Both the position numbers and the translations under genes were made by a program. Positions 44,420 to 52,704 of a stretch of 64,000 bases of DNA are shown piece after piece; positions within the stretch are counted from its first letter, which is position 1, and the number at the start of each line of letters is the position of its first letter. The DNA is from Betaproteobacteria bacterium (lineage in GTDB: Bacteria; Pseudomonadota; Gammaproteobacteria; Burkholderiales; Usitatibacteraceae): contig JAEUMY010000021.1 of NCBI GenBank assembly GCA_016791265.1, forward strand, positions 62,001 to 126,000, in the 5' to 3' direction. Below the pieces are notes generated by a model. That model saw only the letters and a program-made list of their open reading frames with translations. It did no database searches and was not told the origin of the DNA.

Positions 44420-45279
44420 GCGGCGTCCAGATTCATCAGATACCAGTGATGCCAGTAGGCGGGTTCCATGCGGATGAGGCCATTCAGCCGGTCCGCCAGC
44501 GCGTTCGCGCCGGCCTGCTCGGTGTCGGGCGTGGGCAAGGCATCGATCACCAGATGCACCTTGCCCGAATGCTCGTCGGTGAAGGCGTGGAACAATACCA
44601 GTGTCAGCCGTTCCCTGGCGGCCATGGCCGGGAGCCCTCGGGGAAGTTTCAGCGATTTGCCCTGCAACGTGACGGCGAGCGTCTTGTCGCCCGACTGGGC
44701 GGGTGCGTCCCAAAGGCCGCATATCGCCACCCCGGCGCGGAGTTTTCGCACCAGCAGGCGCGCCGCCGCGCCGGGACTGACCAAGCCATCGCCCAGCAGG
44801 CGCGCCGTGACCCAGGTGCGGAGCCGAACGTACACGTAGAGCAGCGGGCGATGCCGCAACGCCGCCCACGGCGGCGGCGCGGCGACACCCGCGAAGCCAC
44901 CGGTGGACTTGCGCAGACCGTGCAAGGCCCACAGCGCCCCGCCCCAATGGAAAGTCGCCGACACAAACGGCGCGGCCGGCCAATCGCCCTGTAAGACGAC
45001 GTGGCGGCGAAACCAGCGGTCGCCCCAGATCAACCAGTGGTACATGTCGACCTGATCGCGAAGCCGCATCAGTCGATGACGCGCGAGCCAACCCGCCTTG
45101 TCGGCGACGGGCGCGGTTCGCTCGGCCTCGGCGAGGGTCTGCCTCGCCTCGCTGTCGAAAAACCAGCCGTGGCCTGCGACCCAGCGTGAAAGCCGCATGC
45201 CCGAGTTGCAGGGCAAGAGCGCGATGATGCCGGGAACCAGGAAGTAGGCCAGCAAGTCCGCAAACAGCGAACGGATCAT
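44416..45279 (-). CDS. LpxL/HtrB-like acyltransferase homologue lacking the HX4D/E dyad
   Basis: A 287-residue membrane-associated protein with an N-terminal hydrophobic helix (LLAYFLVPGIIALL near 8-21). The overall pattern is lipid A late acyltransferase: FVSATFHWGGALWALHGL near 104-121, AGVAICGLWDAPAQSG near 179-194, RLTLVLFHAFTD. The catalytic H-x-x-x-x-D/E is not satisfied, because His is followed by W-G-G-A-L. It may be a divergent phospholipid or glycolipid acyltransferase, or inactive. ATG 45279 is chosen for the membrane helix. It is 22 bases after prpE and overlaps the glycosylase gene. Confidence 0.65.
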   Translation of the reverse strand: MIRSLFADLLAYFLVPGIIALLPCNSGMRLSRWVAGHGWFFDSEARQTLAEAERTAPVADKAGWLARHRLMRLRDQVDMYHWLIWGDRWFRRHVVLQGDWPAAPFVSATFHWGGALWALHGLRKSTGGFAGVAAPPPWAALRHRPLLYVYVRLRTWVTARLLGDGLVSPGAAARLLVRKLRAGVAICGLWDAPAQSGDKTLAVTLQGKSLKLPRGLPAMAARERLTLVLFHAFTDEHSGKVHLVIDALPTPDTEQAGANALADRLNGLIRMEPAYWHHWYLMNLDAA

Positions 45280-45301
45280 GCCGGGTCGTGCGTGAATCGC
45301 A

Positions 45302-47218
45302 TCATCGCCCGAGCGCCGCCTTGATCTGCTCCAGCGCGCTTGGGTCCTCGATGGTGGTGAGGTCGCCCGGATCGCGCCCTTCGCACAGCGCCTGGATGGA
45401 GCGGCGCAGCAGCTTTCCGGACCGCGTCTTGGGCAGCAGCGTGACGAAATGGACACGGGCCGGACGGGCGATGGCACCGAGCTCCTTGTCCACCGTCGCC
45501 ATGACCGACTTCTCCTCCTGCTCACGGCCTTCGTTCGTGGCGACGCGGTCGGCATTCTTGACCACGGCGAAGGCCATCGGCACCTGGCCCTTCAATTGAT
45601 CCGCCACCCCCACCACCGCGACTTCGGCGATGTTGTTGTGCATCTGGATCGCTTCCTCGATCTCGCGCGTGCCGAGTCGATGGCCGGCCACGTTGATCAC
45701 ATCGTCCGAGCGGCCCAGCACGGTGTGATAGCCCTTCTCGTCCTTGGTCGCCCAATCGAACGTGGAGTACACCATCTCGGTCTTGAACGACTTGAAGTAG
45801 GTTTCGACGAAGCGATGGTCGTCGCCCCAGATGGTGCTCATGGCGCCCGGCGGCAGCGGCGGCACGATGGTGAGAACACCCTTCTCGCCCGGGCCGACTT
45901 CCTGACCGGTTTCCTCATGCAACAGCTTCAGCTTGTAGCCGTATGCCGGCACGCCAGCGGCGCCAAGTTTGGTCGGCATCTTCTCCACGCCCTGAAAGGT
46001 GGACAGGATGGGCCAGCCGGTCTCGGTCTGCCAGTAGTTGTCGATGATCTTCACGCCGAGCCCCTTTTCGATCCAGTCGGAGGTCGGTTCGTCCAGCGGC
46101 TCGCCCGCCAGAAAGAGCAGGCGCAGTGACGACACGTCGTATTTCCTGAGCCAGGCCGGGTCCTGTTTTTTCAGCACGCGGATGGCCGTGGGCGACGAGA
46201 ACATGGTCGTGACCTTGTGCTCCGCCACGATGCGCCACCACACACCGGGATCGGGCTTGATGGGCACGCCTTCGAACATCACCGTGGTCGACCCGTTGAT
46301 GAGCGGTCCGTAGACGATGTACGAGTGGCCCACCACCCAGCCGATATCCGAGGTGGAGAAATACACTTCGCCCGGCTTGCAGTCGAAGATGTGCTTCATC
46401 GACGCTGCCAGGGCGACGGCATAGCCGCCCGTGTCGCGCTGCACACCCTTGGGTTTGCCAGTCGTGCCACTGGTGTAGAGGATGTAGGACGGGTGCGAGG
46501 ATTCCAGCGGCTCGCAGGGCACTTCGGCATCGATGTGCTGCAAGCGTGCGGCGGCGTAGGCGACATCGCGGCCCGGCACATGCTTGCCCGTGAAGTCGAG
46601 GCCGCGATGAATCATCACCACTTTCTCCGGCTTGAATTTCGAGAGATCAATGGCTTCGTCGGCCAGCGGCTTCAGCGCAATGATGCGTCCCATGCGAAGC
46701 CCGGCGTCCGCGGTGACCATGACCTTCGGTTTGGCGTCGTCGATGCGCGCTGCGAGCGACGCGGCGGCGAATCCGCCGAACACGACGGAGTGAATGGCGC
46801 CAATGCGCACCGTCGCCAGCATGGCGAACACGGCCTCGGGCACCATGGGCATGTAGATCAACACGCGGTCGCCCTTGCCCACGCCCTGCGCCTTCAGGAT
46901 CGCCGCGAAGCGATTCACCTCCGCATGCAGCTCTCGATAGGTGTAGCGCACGGTCTGGCTGGTCTCGGCGGACACGAAGATGAGCGCGTCTTGTTGGCCA
47001 CGCTTGGTGAGATGCCGATCCAGCGCGTTATGACAGAGATTGGTCTGCCCACCCACGAACCACTTGCAGAACGGCGGGCGGCTGAAGTCGCGCACATGCT
47101 GGAACGGCTTCATCCAGTCGATGGCCTTGGCCTCACCGGTCCAGAAGGTCTCGGGCTGGGTGAGCGAACGCTGGTAGAAACTGGCGTACTTTCCGGTGGG
47201 CTTGGCCTGGGTCTTCAT
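45302..47218 (-). CDS. prpE: Propionyl-CoA synthetase
   Basis: A 638-residue ANL ligase activating propionate (or acetate/acrylate) to the CoA ester. Seen: ILYTSGTTGKPKGVQRDTGG near 245-264 (the R-D-T-G-G extension is typical of PrpE), DNYWQTETGWPI near 388-399, DVINVAGHRLGTREIEEAI near 524-542, and the acylatable Lys in RSGKLLRRSIQ near 604-614. Length is standard. It lies next to acuI, and propionyl-CoA is also the product of the valine pathway in this window. Confidence 0.93.
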   Translation of the reverse strand: MKTQAKPTGKYASFYQRSLTQPETFWTGEAKAIDWMKPFQHVRDFSRPPFCKWFVGGQTNLCHNALDRHLTKRGQQDALIFVSAETSQTVRYTYRELHAEVNRFAAILKAQGVGKGDRVLIYMPMVPEAVFAMLATVRIGAIHSVVFGGFAAASLAARIDDAKPKVMVTADAGLRMGRIIALKPLADEAIDLSKFKPEKVVMIHRGLDFTGKHVPGRDVAYAAARLQHIDAEVPCEPLESSHPSYILYTSGTTGKPKGVQRDTGGYAVALAASMKHIFDCKPGEVYFSTSDIGWVVGHSYIVYGPLINGSTTVMFEGVPIKPDPGVWWRIVAEHKVTTMFSSPTAIRVLKKQDPAWLRKYDVSSLRLLFLAGEPLDEPTSDWIEKGLGVKIIDNYWQTETGWPILSTFQGVEKMPTKLGAAGVPAYGYKLKLLHEETGQEVGPGEKGVLTIVPPLPPGAMSTIWGDDHRFVETYFKSFKTEMVYSTFDWATKDEKGYHTVLGRSDDVINVAGHRLGTREIEEAIQMHNNIAEVAVVGVADQLKGQVPMAFAVVKNADRVATNEGREQEEKSVMATVDKELGAIARPARVHFVTLLPKTRSGKLLRRSIQALCEGRDPGDLTTIEDPSALEQIKAALGR

Positions 47219-47335
47219 GCTGTCCTCGGGGCGATCATCGTATGTTGAAGGTTGGCGCGGTGGCGGAAATGTTACTCCGCCTGACAGGGCGCTGATGTCT
47301 GAGTCGGGGCAAATTCCGTGAATCCCTGATCCGGA

Positions 47336-48319
47336 TCAACCTGACACATTCACCACCAGCCGCCCCCGTACCTTGCCTGCGAGCAGGTCGCCTGCCGCAC
47401 CAATCGCCTGGTCGAGCCCGATTTCTGTGGTGATCGCATCCAGCTTGGTGCGATCCAGATCCGTCGCCAGCTTTGCCCACGCGGCTTCGCGGACGGCGAG
47501 CGGCTGATAGACGCTGTCCACGCCGGCCAGCACCACGCCACGCAGGATGAACGGCGCGACGGTTGCCGGAAAATCCATGCCCTGCGCAAGTCCACAGGCC
47601 GCGACGACACCCCGATACCGGGTCTGGGCGCAGACGTTCACCAACGTGTGGCTGCCGACCGAATCCACGGCGCCGGCCCAGCGTTCCTTCTGCAACGGCT
47701 TGCCGGGTTGCGAATATTCGCTGCGATCCACCACTGCTTTGGCCCCCAGCGACTTGAGAAAGTCGGCTTCCTGCAACTTGCCGGTCGAGGCCACGACGTC
47801 ATAGCCCCAACCCGCCAGGATGGCAATGGCAATGCTGCCGACACCGCCCGAGGCGCCGGTGACCAGTATTTCGCCTTGCCCCTTCGTCACCCCGAAACGT
47901 TCGAGCGCTTGGCAGCACAGCATGGCCGTGTAGCCCGCTGTGCCGATGGCCATGGCCTGCCGTGGGGTAAAGGCATCCGGCAAGCGCACCAGCCAGTCGC
48001 CCTTCAGCCGTGCCTTGCCCGCGAGACAGCCCCAGTGCGATTCGCCCACCCCGAATCCGTTCAGGATGACCTTGTCGCCCGGCTTCCAGGCGGGATGGTT
48101 GCTTTCCTCGACCACACCGGCGCCGTCGATACCCGCCACCATCGGCCACTTGCGCACGATGGGGCTCTTGTTGCAGATCGCGAGCGCGTCCTTGTAGTTG
48201 AGGGTCGAGTGTTCGAGGCGGACGAGCACATCGCCTAGGGGCAGGGACGCTTCGCCGATGTCCTTCACCTGGGCGCTGAACGCATCGCCCGTCTTCTCCA
48301 GCAACAGTCCTTTGAACAC
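47336..48319 (-). CDS. acuI: Acryloyl-CoA reductase / YhdH-type NADPH oxidoreductase
   Basis: A 327-residue zinc-independent medium-chain reductase. Seen: FKGLLLEKTG at the start, STLNYKDALAICNKSPIVRK near 41-60, MVAGIDGAGVVEES, LVTGASGGVGSIAIAILAGWG near 150-170 (NADPH fold), and ERWAGAVDSVGS near 214-225. AcuI reduces acryloyl-CoA to propionyl-CoA, fitting the adjacent prpE. I start at GTG 48319, which has an AAGGAG site; a longer reading to 48355 would translate palindrome copy 22. Copy 21 lies inside, read E-Y-S. Confidence 0.9.
   Translation of the reverse strand: MFKGLLLEKTGDAFSAQVKDIGEASLPLGDVLVRLEHSTLNYKDALAICNKSPIVRKWPMVAGIDGAGVVEESNHPAWKPGDKVILNGFGVGESHWGCLAGKARLKGDWLVRLPDAFTPRQAMAIGTAGYTAMLCCQALERFGVTKGQGEILVTGASGGVGSIAIAILAGWGYDVVASTGKLQEADFLKSLGAKAVVDRSEYSQPGKPLQKERWAGAVDSVGSHTLVNVCAQTRYRGVVAACGLAQGMDFPATVAPFILRGVVLAGVDSVYQPLAVREAAWAKLATDLDRTKLDAITTEIGLDQAIGAAGDLLAGKVRGRLVVNVSG
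47710..47721. repeat. GCGAATATTCGC palindrome, copy 21
   Basis: Inside acuI, read E-Y-S; flanks T/T. Confidence 0.97.
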
Positions 48320-48331
48320 CGCGCTCTCCTT

Positions 48332-48343
48332 GCGAATATTCGC
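48332..48343. repeat. GCGAATATTCGC palindrome, copy 22
   Basis: In the acuI leader; its end runs directly into the AAGGAG ribosome site. Palindrome extends to 14 bp. Confidence 0.97.
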
Positions 48344-48354
48344 AGTCGTTGGCA

Positions 48355-49641
48355 TCAGTTGGCGATGCCGGCCAACACCTTGGGATCAACCGCGGACGCG
48401 TGCCGCTGTGAGAAGTACTCGCGTGACTGCATTTCGCGCAGCCGGCTGGCCGTGCGGGCGAATTCGGCCGACACCAGTTGCGTGAGGTCGCCGCCCTCAT
48501 CCTGGGAATTGCGCGCCGCACCACTGACGAGGCGCACGCCGCGCGCATCCAGCACCAGCTCTTCCGGCTCGACCGCCGCGCTCACGACGAGCTTCACCTT
48601 CGTGTCGTAGAAGATATCCACCATCCACGTGAACCGGCGCACCTGGTCGGATTGCGCCTGCGCATCCAGCTGCGGAATGCCGGAAATGAGCACCGTGTGG
48701 TAATGCTGCGCCAACTCGAGGAAATCCACTTGCGAACGAGGCTTGGCGCAGAGCTCCGCGTAGTCGAACCAGATCACGCCCTTGGTCCGGCGGCGGAACT
48801 GGAACGGACGGCCCGCTATGGTCACCGTTTCATTCTCCGCGTAACGGGCGCGCGACAAGCTCTCGAAAGCGTCAGCGAGCTTGGCGTCAGCCTCCGCGCC
48901 TGGCGGCATGTGATAGACATTCAAGCCTTCGAGAATGCGGCGGCGATGGTCGGTGCGACCGGCGATTTCAATCACGTCAAGCCGTGACTTCAAAATTTCA
49001 ATGGCCGGCAGGAAACGCTCACGCTGCAAACCGTTGGGATACAAGTCCTCCGGCTTGTAGTTGCTGGTGAGCACGATGACGACACCCTTGTCGGTCATGA
49101 AGTCCAAGAGCCGGCCCAGGATCATCGCGTCGGCGATGTCGCTCACGTGGAATTCGTCGAAGCACAAGAGGCGCAGCTTCTTGGCGACCTGGTTGGAGAT
49201 CACGTCCAGCGGATCTTCCACGCCGGAGAGTCGGCGCATCTCCTCGTGTACCCAGCGCATGAATTCGTGGAAATGGATGCGGCGTTTTCGCACCAGCGGC
49301 ACCACAGTGAAGAACGCATCCATCAAGAGCGACTTGCCCCGGCCCACGCTGCCCCAGATGTACATGCCGCGCGGCGGCCGCTTGCCGCGGCCCATATTGG
49401 TGATGACCCGGTTGATGGTGCCAGCGCGATACGCCTTGTAGTCGACCAGCTCCTCGTGCAGCGCTTGCAGCTTCTCCAGCACGGCCAGTTGGGCGGGATC
49501 GGTCTCGAAGTCCGCTCGCTGCGAGTAGTGCCAGTACCACTCCAGCGGGCCGGAAAACTGGCTGCCGCCGCTGATCTGTTCTTCGGCGACGGCGACATCT
49601 TCGCCGATGCGCAACGGTTCAGTCTGGCTCACCGGCGGCAA
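48355..49641 (-). CDS. zapE: Cell division protein ZapE (AFG1-like ATPase)
   Basis: A 428-residue AFG1-type P-loop ATPase. In E. coli ZapE destabilises FtsZ polymers. Seen: Walker A GSVGRGKSLLMDAFF near 92-106, RIHFHEFMRWVHEEM near 115-129, Walker B LLCFDEFHVSDIADAM near 152-167, and LTSNYKPEDLYPNGLQRERF near 184-203. The start is uncertain: the reading begins at a TTG (49641) with no Shine-Dalgarno, and a GTG at 49632 is an alternative. Downstream of lpdA, a placement common in Betaproteobacteria. Confidence 0.92.
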   Translation of the reverse strand: MPPVSQTEPLRIGEDVAVAEEQISGGSQFSGPLEWYWHYSQRADFETDPAQLAVLEKLQALHEELVDYKAYRAGTINRVITNMGRGKRPPRGMYIWGSVGRGKSLLMDAFFTVVPLVRKRRIHFHEFMRWVHEEMRRLSGVEDPLDVISNQVAKKLRLLCFDEFHVSDIADAMILGRLLDFMTDKGVVIVLTSNYKPEDLYPNGLQRERFLPAIEILKSRLDVIEIAGRTDHRRRILEGLNVYHMPPGAEADAKLADAFESLSRARYAENETVTIAGRPFQFRRRTKGVIWFDYAELCAKPRSQVDFLELAQHYHTVLISGIPQLDAQAQSDQVRRFTWMVDIFYDTKVKLVVSAAVEPEELVLDARGVRLVSGAARNSQDEGGDLTQLVSAEFARTASRLREMQSREYFSQRHASAVDPKVLAGIAN

Positions 49642-49649
49642 TGGTGATT

Positions 49650-49661
49650 GCGAATATTCGC
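49650..49661. repeat. GCGAATATTCGC palindrome, copy 23
   Basis: In the lpdA-zapE gap, 8 bases upstream of the zapE reading; perfect palindrome of 18 bp. Confidence 0.97.
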
Positions 49662-49672
49662 AATGGGTCCGC

Positions 49673-51115
49673 TCACATGTTCAACGTGCGTTTGTCCACT
49701 GCCAGCGCCGCCTCGCGCATGACCTCGGACAGCGTCGGATGACCGTGGGTGATGCGGGCAATGTCCTCGGACGCGCCCGCAAACTCCATGGCCACCACAG
49801 CCTCCTGGATCAGCTCCGACGCATTGGCGTGAACGATATGCACGCCGAGGATGCGGTCGGTCTTGGCATCGGCGATCATTTTCACGAAACCAGAGCCGGT
49901 CGCCATGCCGAGTGCGCGGCCGTTGATCATGAACGGCACTTGGCCCACTTTGACAGCCACACCTTCGCCTTTGAGTTGCTGCTCGGTCTTGCCCACCCAG
50001 GCCACCTCGGGCGACGTGTAGATGATCCAGGGAATGCAGTTGTAGTCGAGGTGCGGCTTCTGGCCCGCGATCATCTCGGCCACCATCACGCCTTCGTCCT
50101 CGGCCTTATGCGCGAGCATCGGGCCGCGCACCACGTCGCCAATGGCGTACACGTTTGGCAGGTTGGTCTTGCAATGCGCGTCCACTTCGATGAAGCCACG
50201 GTCGCCAACCTTCAGGCCCACGGCGGCGGCGTCCAGACCATCGGTATTGGGAATGCGTCCCACCGACACAATGAGCTTGTCGCACTCCAGCTTCTGCGCG
50301 AGATCCTTGTCGTCGCGATACTCGATGGTGATGCCGCTCTTCTTCTGCGTGACCTTTTCGATCTTCACGGAGAGCTTGATGTTGAGGCCCTGCTCTTTGG
50401 TGAAGGCTTTCCAGGCTTCCTTGGCCACGGCCTCATCGGCGGCGGCGAGGAAATTCGGCAACGCCTCCAGCACGGTCACTTCCGCGCCCAGGCGGCGCCA
50501 CACGCTGCCGAGCTCCAGACCGATGACGCCCGCGCCGATGACACCCAGTTTCTTCGGCACAGCGGTCAGCGCCAGTGCGCCTTCGTTATCGCAGATGTTC
50601 TCGTTGTCGACGGTGATGCCGGGAAGGTGGCGGGCCTTGGAGCCGGTCGCGACGATCACGTGCTTGGCTGTAATGATTTCCTTCTTGTCGCCCGAGTTTC
50701 CGTTGTCTGTGACTTCAATGGTGTACACATCGCCACCCGATACGAACTTGCCGAAGCCCTGCAGCCAGGTGACCTTGTTCTTCTTGAACAGGAACTCGAT
50801 GCCTTTGGTGAACTTGGAGACGATGCCATCCTTGCGCGCCTGCATCTTGGCCAGATCGAACTTGGCGCCGGCCACGCTGATGCCATGCACGTCGAGATGA
50901 TGGCTGACCTTCTCGAATTCTTCGGAGGACGCCAGCAGCGCTTTGGATGGAATGCAACCCACGTTGAGGCAGGTGCCGCCCAGCGCCATGTCGCCTTTGG
51001 CGTTCTTCCAGCCCTCGATACAGGCGGTTTTCAGGCCCAGCTGGCCCGCGCGATTGGCAGCGGTGTAGCCGCCGGGACCGGCACCGATGACGACGACATC
51101 AAATTGTTGCGACAT
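49673..51115 (-). CDS. lpdA: Dihydrolipoyl dehydrogenase (E3)
   Basis: A 480-residue flavoprotein that reoxidises dihydrolipoyl groups of 2-oxoacid dehydrogenase complexes. Seen: FAD fold [20 protein letters not shown] near 6-25, the redox disulphide [16 protein letters not shown] near 46-61, NAD fold [17 protein letters not shown] near 190-206, [20 protein letters not shown] near 322-341, and the His-Glu active site of the partner subunit in [17 protein letters not shown]. Third gene for the OGDH complex after sucA and sucB. The leader holds palindrome copy 24. Confidence 0.96.
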   Translation of the reverse strand: MSQQFDVVVIGAGPGGYTAANRAGQLGLKTACIEGWKNAKGDMALGGTCLNVGCIPSKALLASSEEFEKVSHHLDVHGISVAGAKFDLAKMQARKDGIVSKFTKGIEFLFKKNKVTWLQGFGKFVSGGDVYTIEVTDNGNSGDKKEIITAKHVIVATGSKARHLPGITVDNENICDNEGALALTAVPKKLGVIGAGVIGLELGSVWRRLGAEVTVLEALPNFLAAADEAVAKEAWKAFTKEQGLNIKLSVKIEKVTQKKSGITIEYRDDKDLAQKLECDKLIVSVGRIPNTDGLDAAAVGLKVGDRGFIEVDAHCKTNLPNVYAIGDVVRGPMLAHKAEDEGVMVAEMIAGQKPHLDYNCIPWIIYTSPEVAWVGKTEQQLKGEGVAVKVGQVPFMINGRALGMATGSGFVKMIADAKTDRILGVHIVHANASELIQEAVVAMEFAGASEDIARITHGHPTLSEVMREAALAVDKRTLNM

Positions 51116-51131
51116 TTCCTATCTCCAATAC

Positions 51132-51143
51132 GCGAATATTCGC
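51132..51143. repeat. GCGAATATTCGC palindrome, copy 24
   Basis: In the lpdA leader, 16 bases upstream of the ATG; flanks C/G give a 14-bp palindrome. Confidence 0.97.
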
Positions 51144-51163
51144 GGCGTTGCTCGTTATGTTTT

Positions 51164-51454
51164 TCAGCGCAACCAGAACCGGGCGAGATGCACACCCATT
51201 CCTGCGCAGAATCCCGCCACCCAGGGCGAGACGCTCTTCATGAACAATGGGGGCTGCTTGACCGCTTTCATCACGGCCACGCCGACCGCAACTCCCAGAC
51301 CCACGCCGATGGACACCGAAAAGTGCTTGGGTAGATGCAGCGCCAGCAGCTTCTCGAATACGACAATCAAAAGCCCGATCAACAGCGACCCGACAATGAA
51401 AAAGAAAGCCCGCTTGATGAGATTCGCGGGCTTCCATTTTTTCCTTCTTGCCAA
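51164..51454 (-). CDS. Small three-helix membrane protein of unknown function
   Basis: A 96-residue basic membrane protein read from a TTG at 51454, two bases after the sucB stop, so probably translationally coupled. A positively charged start (MARRKKWKPANLIKR) precedes three hydrophobic segments: about 16-38, 46-62 and 76-94. The alternative frame, with an ATG after a good AAGGA site, gives a sequence with no protein-like features. I recognise no family. Its place between sucB and lpdA suggests co-expression with the OGDH complex. Confidence 0.5.
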   Translation of the reverse strand: MARRKKWKPANLIKRAFFFIVGSLLIGLLIVVFEKLLALHLPKHFSVSIGVGLGVAVGVAVMKAVKQPPLFMKSVSPWVAGFCAGMGVHLARFWLR

Positions 51455-51456
51455 GA

Positions 51457-52656
51457 TCAGACGTCAAGCAACAGGCGGGCCGGATCTTCCAGCGCTTCCT
51501 TGATCGCCACCAGCGTCAGCACGGCTTCGCGGCCGTCGATGATGCGGTGGTCATAGGACATGGCGAGGTAGTTCATCGGGCGGATGACAATCTGGCCGTT
51601 CTCCACCACCGCGCGTTCCTTGGTGGCATGCACGCCGAGAATGGCGCTCTGCGGCGGGTTGATGATGGGCGTCGACAGCATCGAGCCGAACACGCCGCCG
51701 TTGGAAATCGAGAACGTGCCGCCGGAGAGCTCTTCCAGCGTGAGCTTGCCGTCCTTGGCGCGCTTGCCGAAATCGGCGATGGCCTTCTCGATGTCCGCGA
51801 TGGACATGAGATCGGCGTTGCGGAGTATCGGCACCACCAGCCCACGCTCGGTGCCGACCGCGATGCCCACGTCGTAGTAACCGTGATAGACGATGTCGTT
51901 GCCGTCGATGCTGGCGTTGACGATCGGGTACTTCTTCAGCGCGTAAGTGGCGGCCTTCACGAAGAAGGACATGAAGCCCAGCTTCACGCCATGCTCCTTC
52001 TCGAACTTGTCCTTGTACTTGTTGCGCAAATCGATGACCGGCTGCATGTTCACTTCGTTGAATGTGGTGAGGATCGCGGCGGTCGATTGCGACTGCACCA
52101 GGCGCTCGGCGATCCGGGCGCGCAGCCGCGACATGGGCACGCGCTGCTCGGCGCGGTCGCCGACCGGCATGGCCACCGGCGCGGCTGCGGCTCTTGCCGC
52201 AGCGGGGGGCGCAGCAGTCGCTCCGCCGCTGACCTTGTTCACGACATCTTCCTTGGTCACGCGACCGCCGCGACCGGACCCGGCCACGTCAGTCACGTTG
52301 TTTTCGGCCGCGATCTTGGCGGCGGCAGGACTCATCGCGTTTGATGCAGCAGCGGGTGCTGCCTTCTCCAACGCAGGCGCTGCCGCCGGTGTGGCGGCTT
52401 TCGCTGGCGCCGCAGTCGCGGCCGTGTCGATCATGGCGATGATCTCGCCGCTGGTCACCGTACCCTTGTCGCCCTTGACGATCTTGACCAGGACGCCATC
52501 CGCCGGGGCGGGCAGCTCCATCACCACTTTGTCGGTCTCGATGTCGATGAGGTTCTCGTCGCGCTTGACGGCCTCGCCTTCCTTCTTGTGCCAGGAGACG
52601 AGCGTGGCTTCCGAAACCGATTCGGACAACTGGGGGACCTTGACTTCGACTTGCAT
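51457..52656 (-). CDS. sucB: 2-oxoglutarate dehydrogenase E2, dihydrolipoyl succinyltransferase
   Basis: A 399-residue E2 subunit. A lipoyl domain (1-76) with the lipoylated Lys in [14 protein letters not shown] near 39-52 is followed by an Ala/Pro-rich linker, a peripheral-subunit-binding domain ([20 protein letters not shown] near 108-127), a second linker, and the catalytic acyltransferase core ending in [13 protein letters not shown] near 369-381 with the catalytic His and Asp. It transfers succinyl groups to CoA in the OGDH complex. Located between sucA and the small membrane gene. Confidence 0.96.
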   Translation of the reverse strand: MQVEVKVPQLSESVSEATLVSWHKKEGEAVKRDENLIDIETDKVVMELPAPADGVLVKIVKGDKGTVTSGEIIAMIDTAATAAPAKAATPAAAPALEKAAPAAASNAMSPAAAKIAAENNVTDVAGSGRGGRVTKEDVVNKVSGGATAAPPAAARAAAAPVAMPVGDRAEQRVPMSRLRARIAERLVQSQSTAAILTTFNEVNMQPVIDLRNKYKDKFEKEHGVKLGFMSFFVKAATYALKKYPIVNASIDGNDIVYHGYYDVGIAVGTERGLVVPILRNADLMSIADIEKAIADFGKRAKDGKLTLEELSGGTFSISNGGVFGSMLSTPIINPPQSAILGVHATKERAVVENGQIVIRPMNYLAMSYDHRIIDGREAVLTLVAIKEALEDPARLLLDV

Positions 52657-52704
52657 GATGGTTTCCTTGATCTTCTTTTGAATGATTCGCGGCGGTCGCG
52701 CGGT

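Noticed and set aside
49607..51334. Long plus-strand open frame (575 codons) opposite lpdA
   Set aside because: Antisense shadow of a high-G+C gene; it has no recognisable motifs and spans lpdA and the small membrane gene.
51099..51467. Alternative frame with ATG and good AAGGA site over the small membrane gene
   Set aside because: It gives a protein without hydrophobic segments or known pattern, and runs past the palindrome into lpdA.
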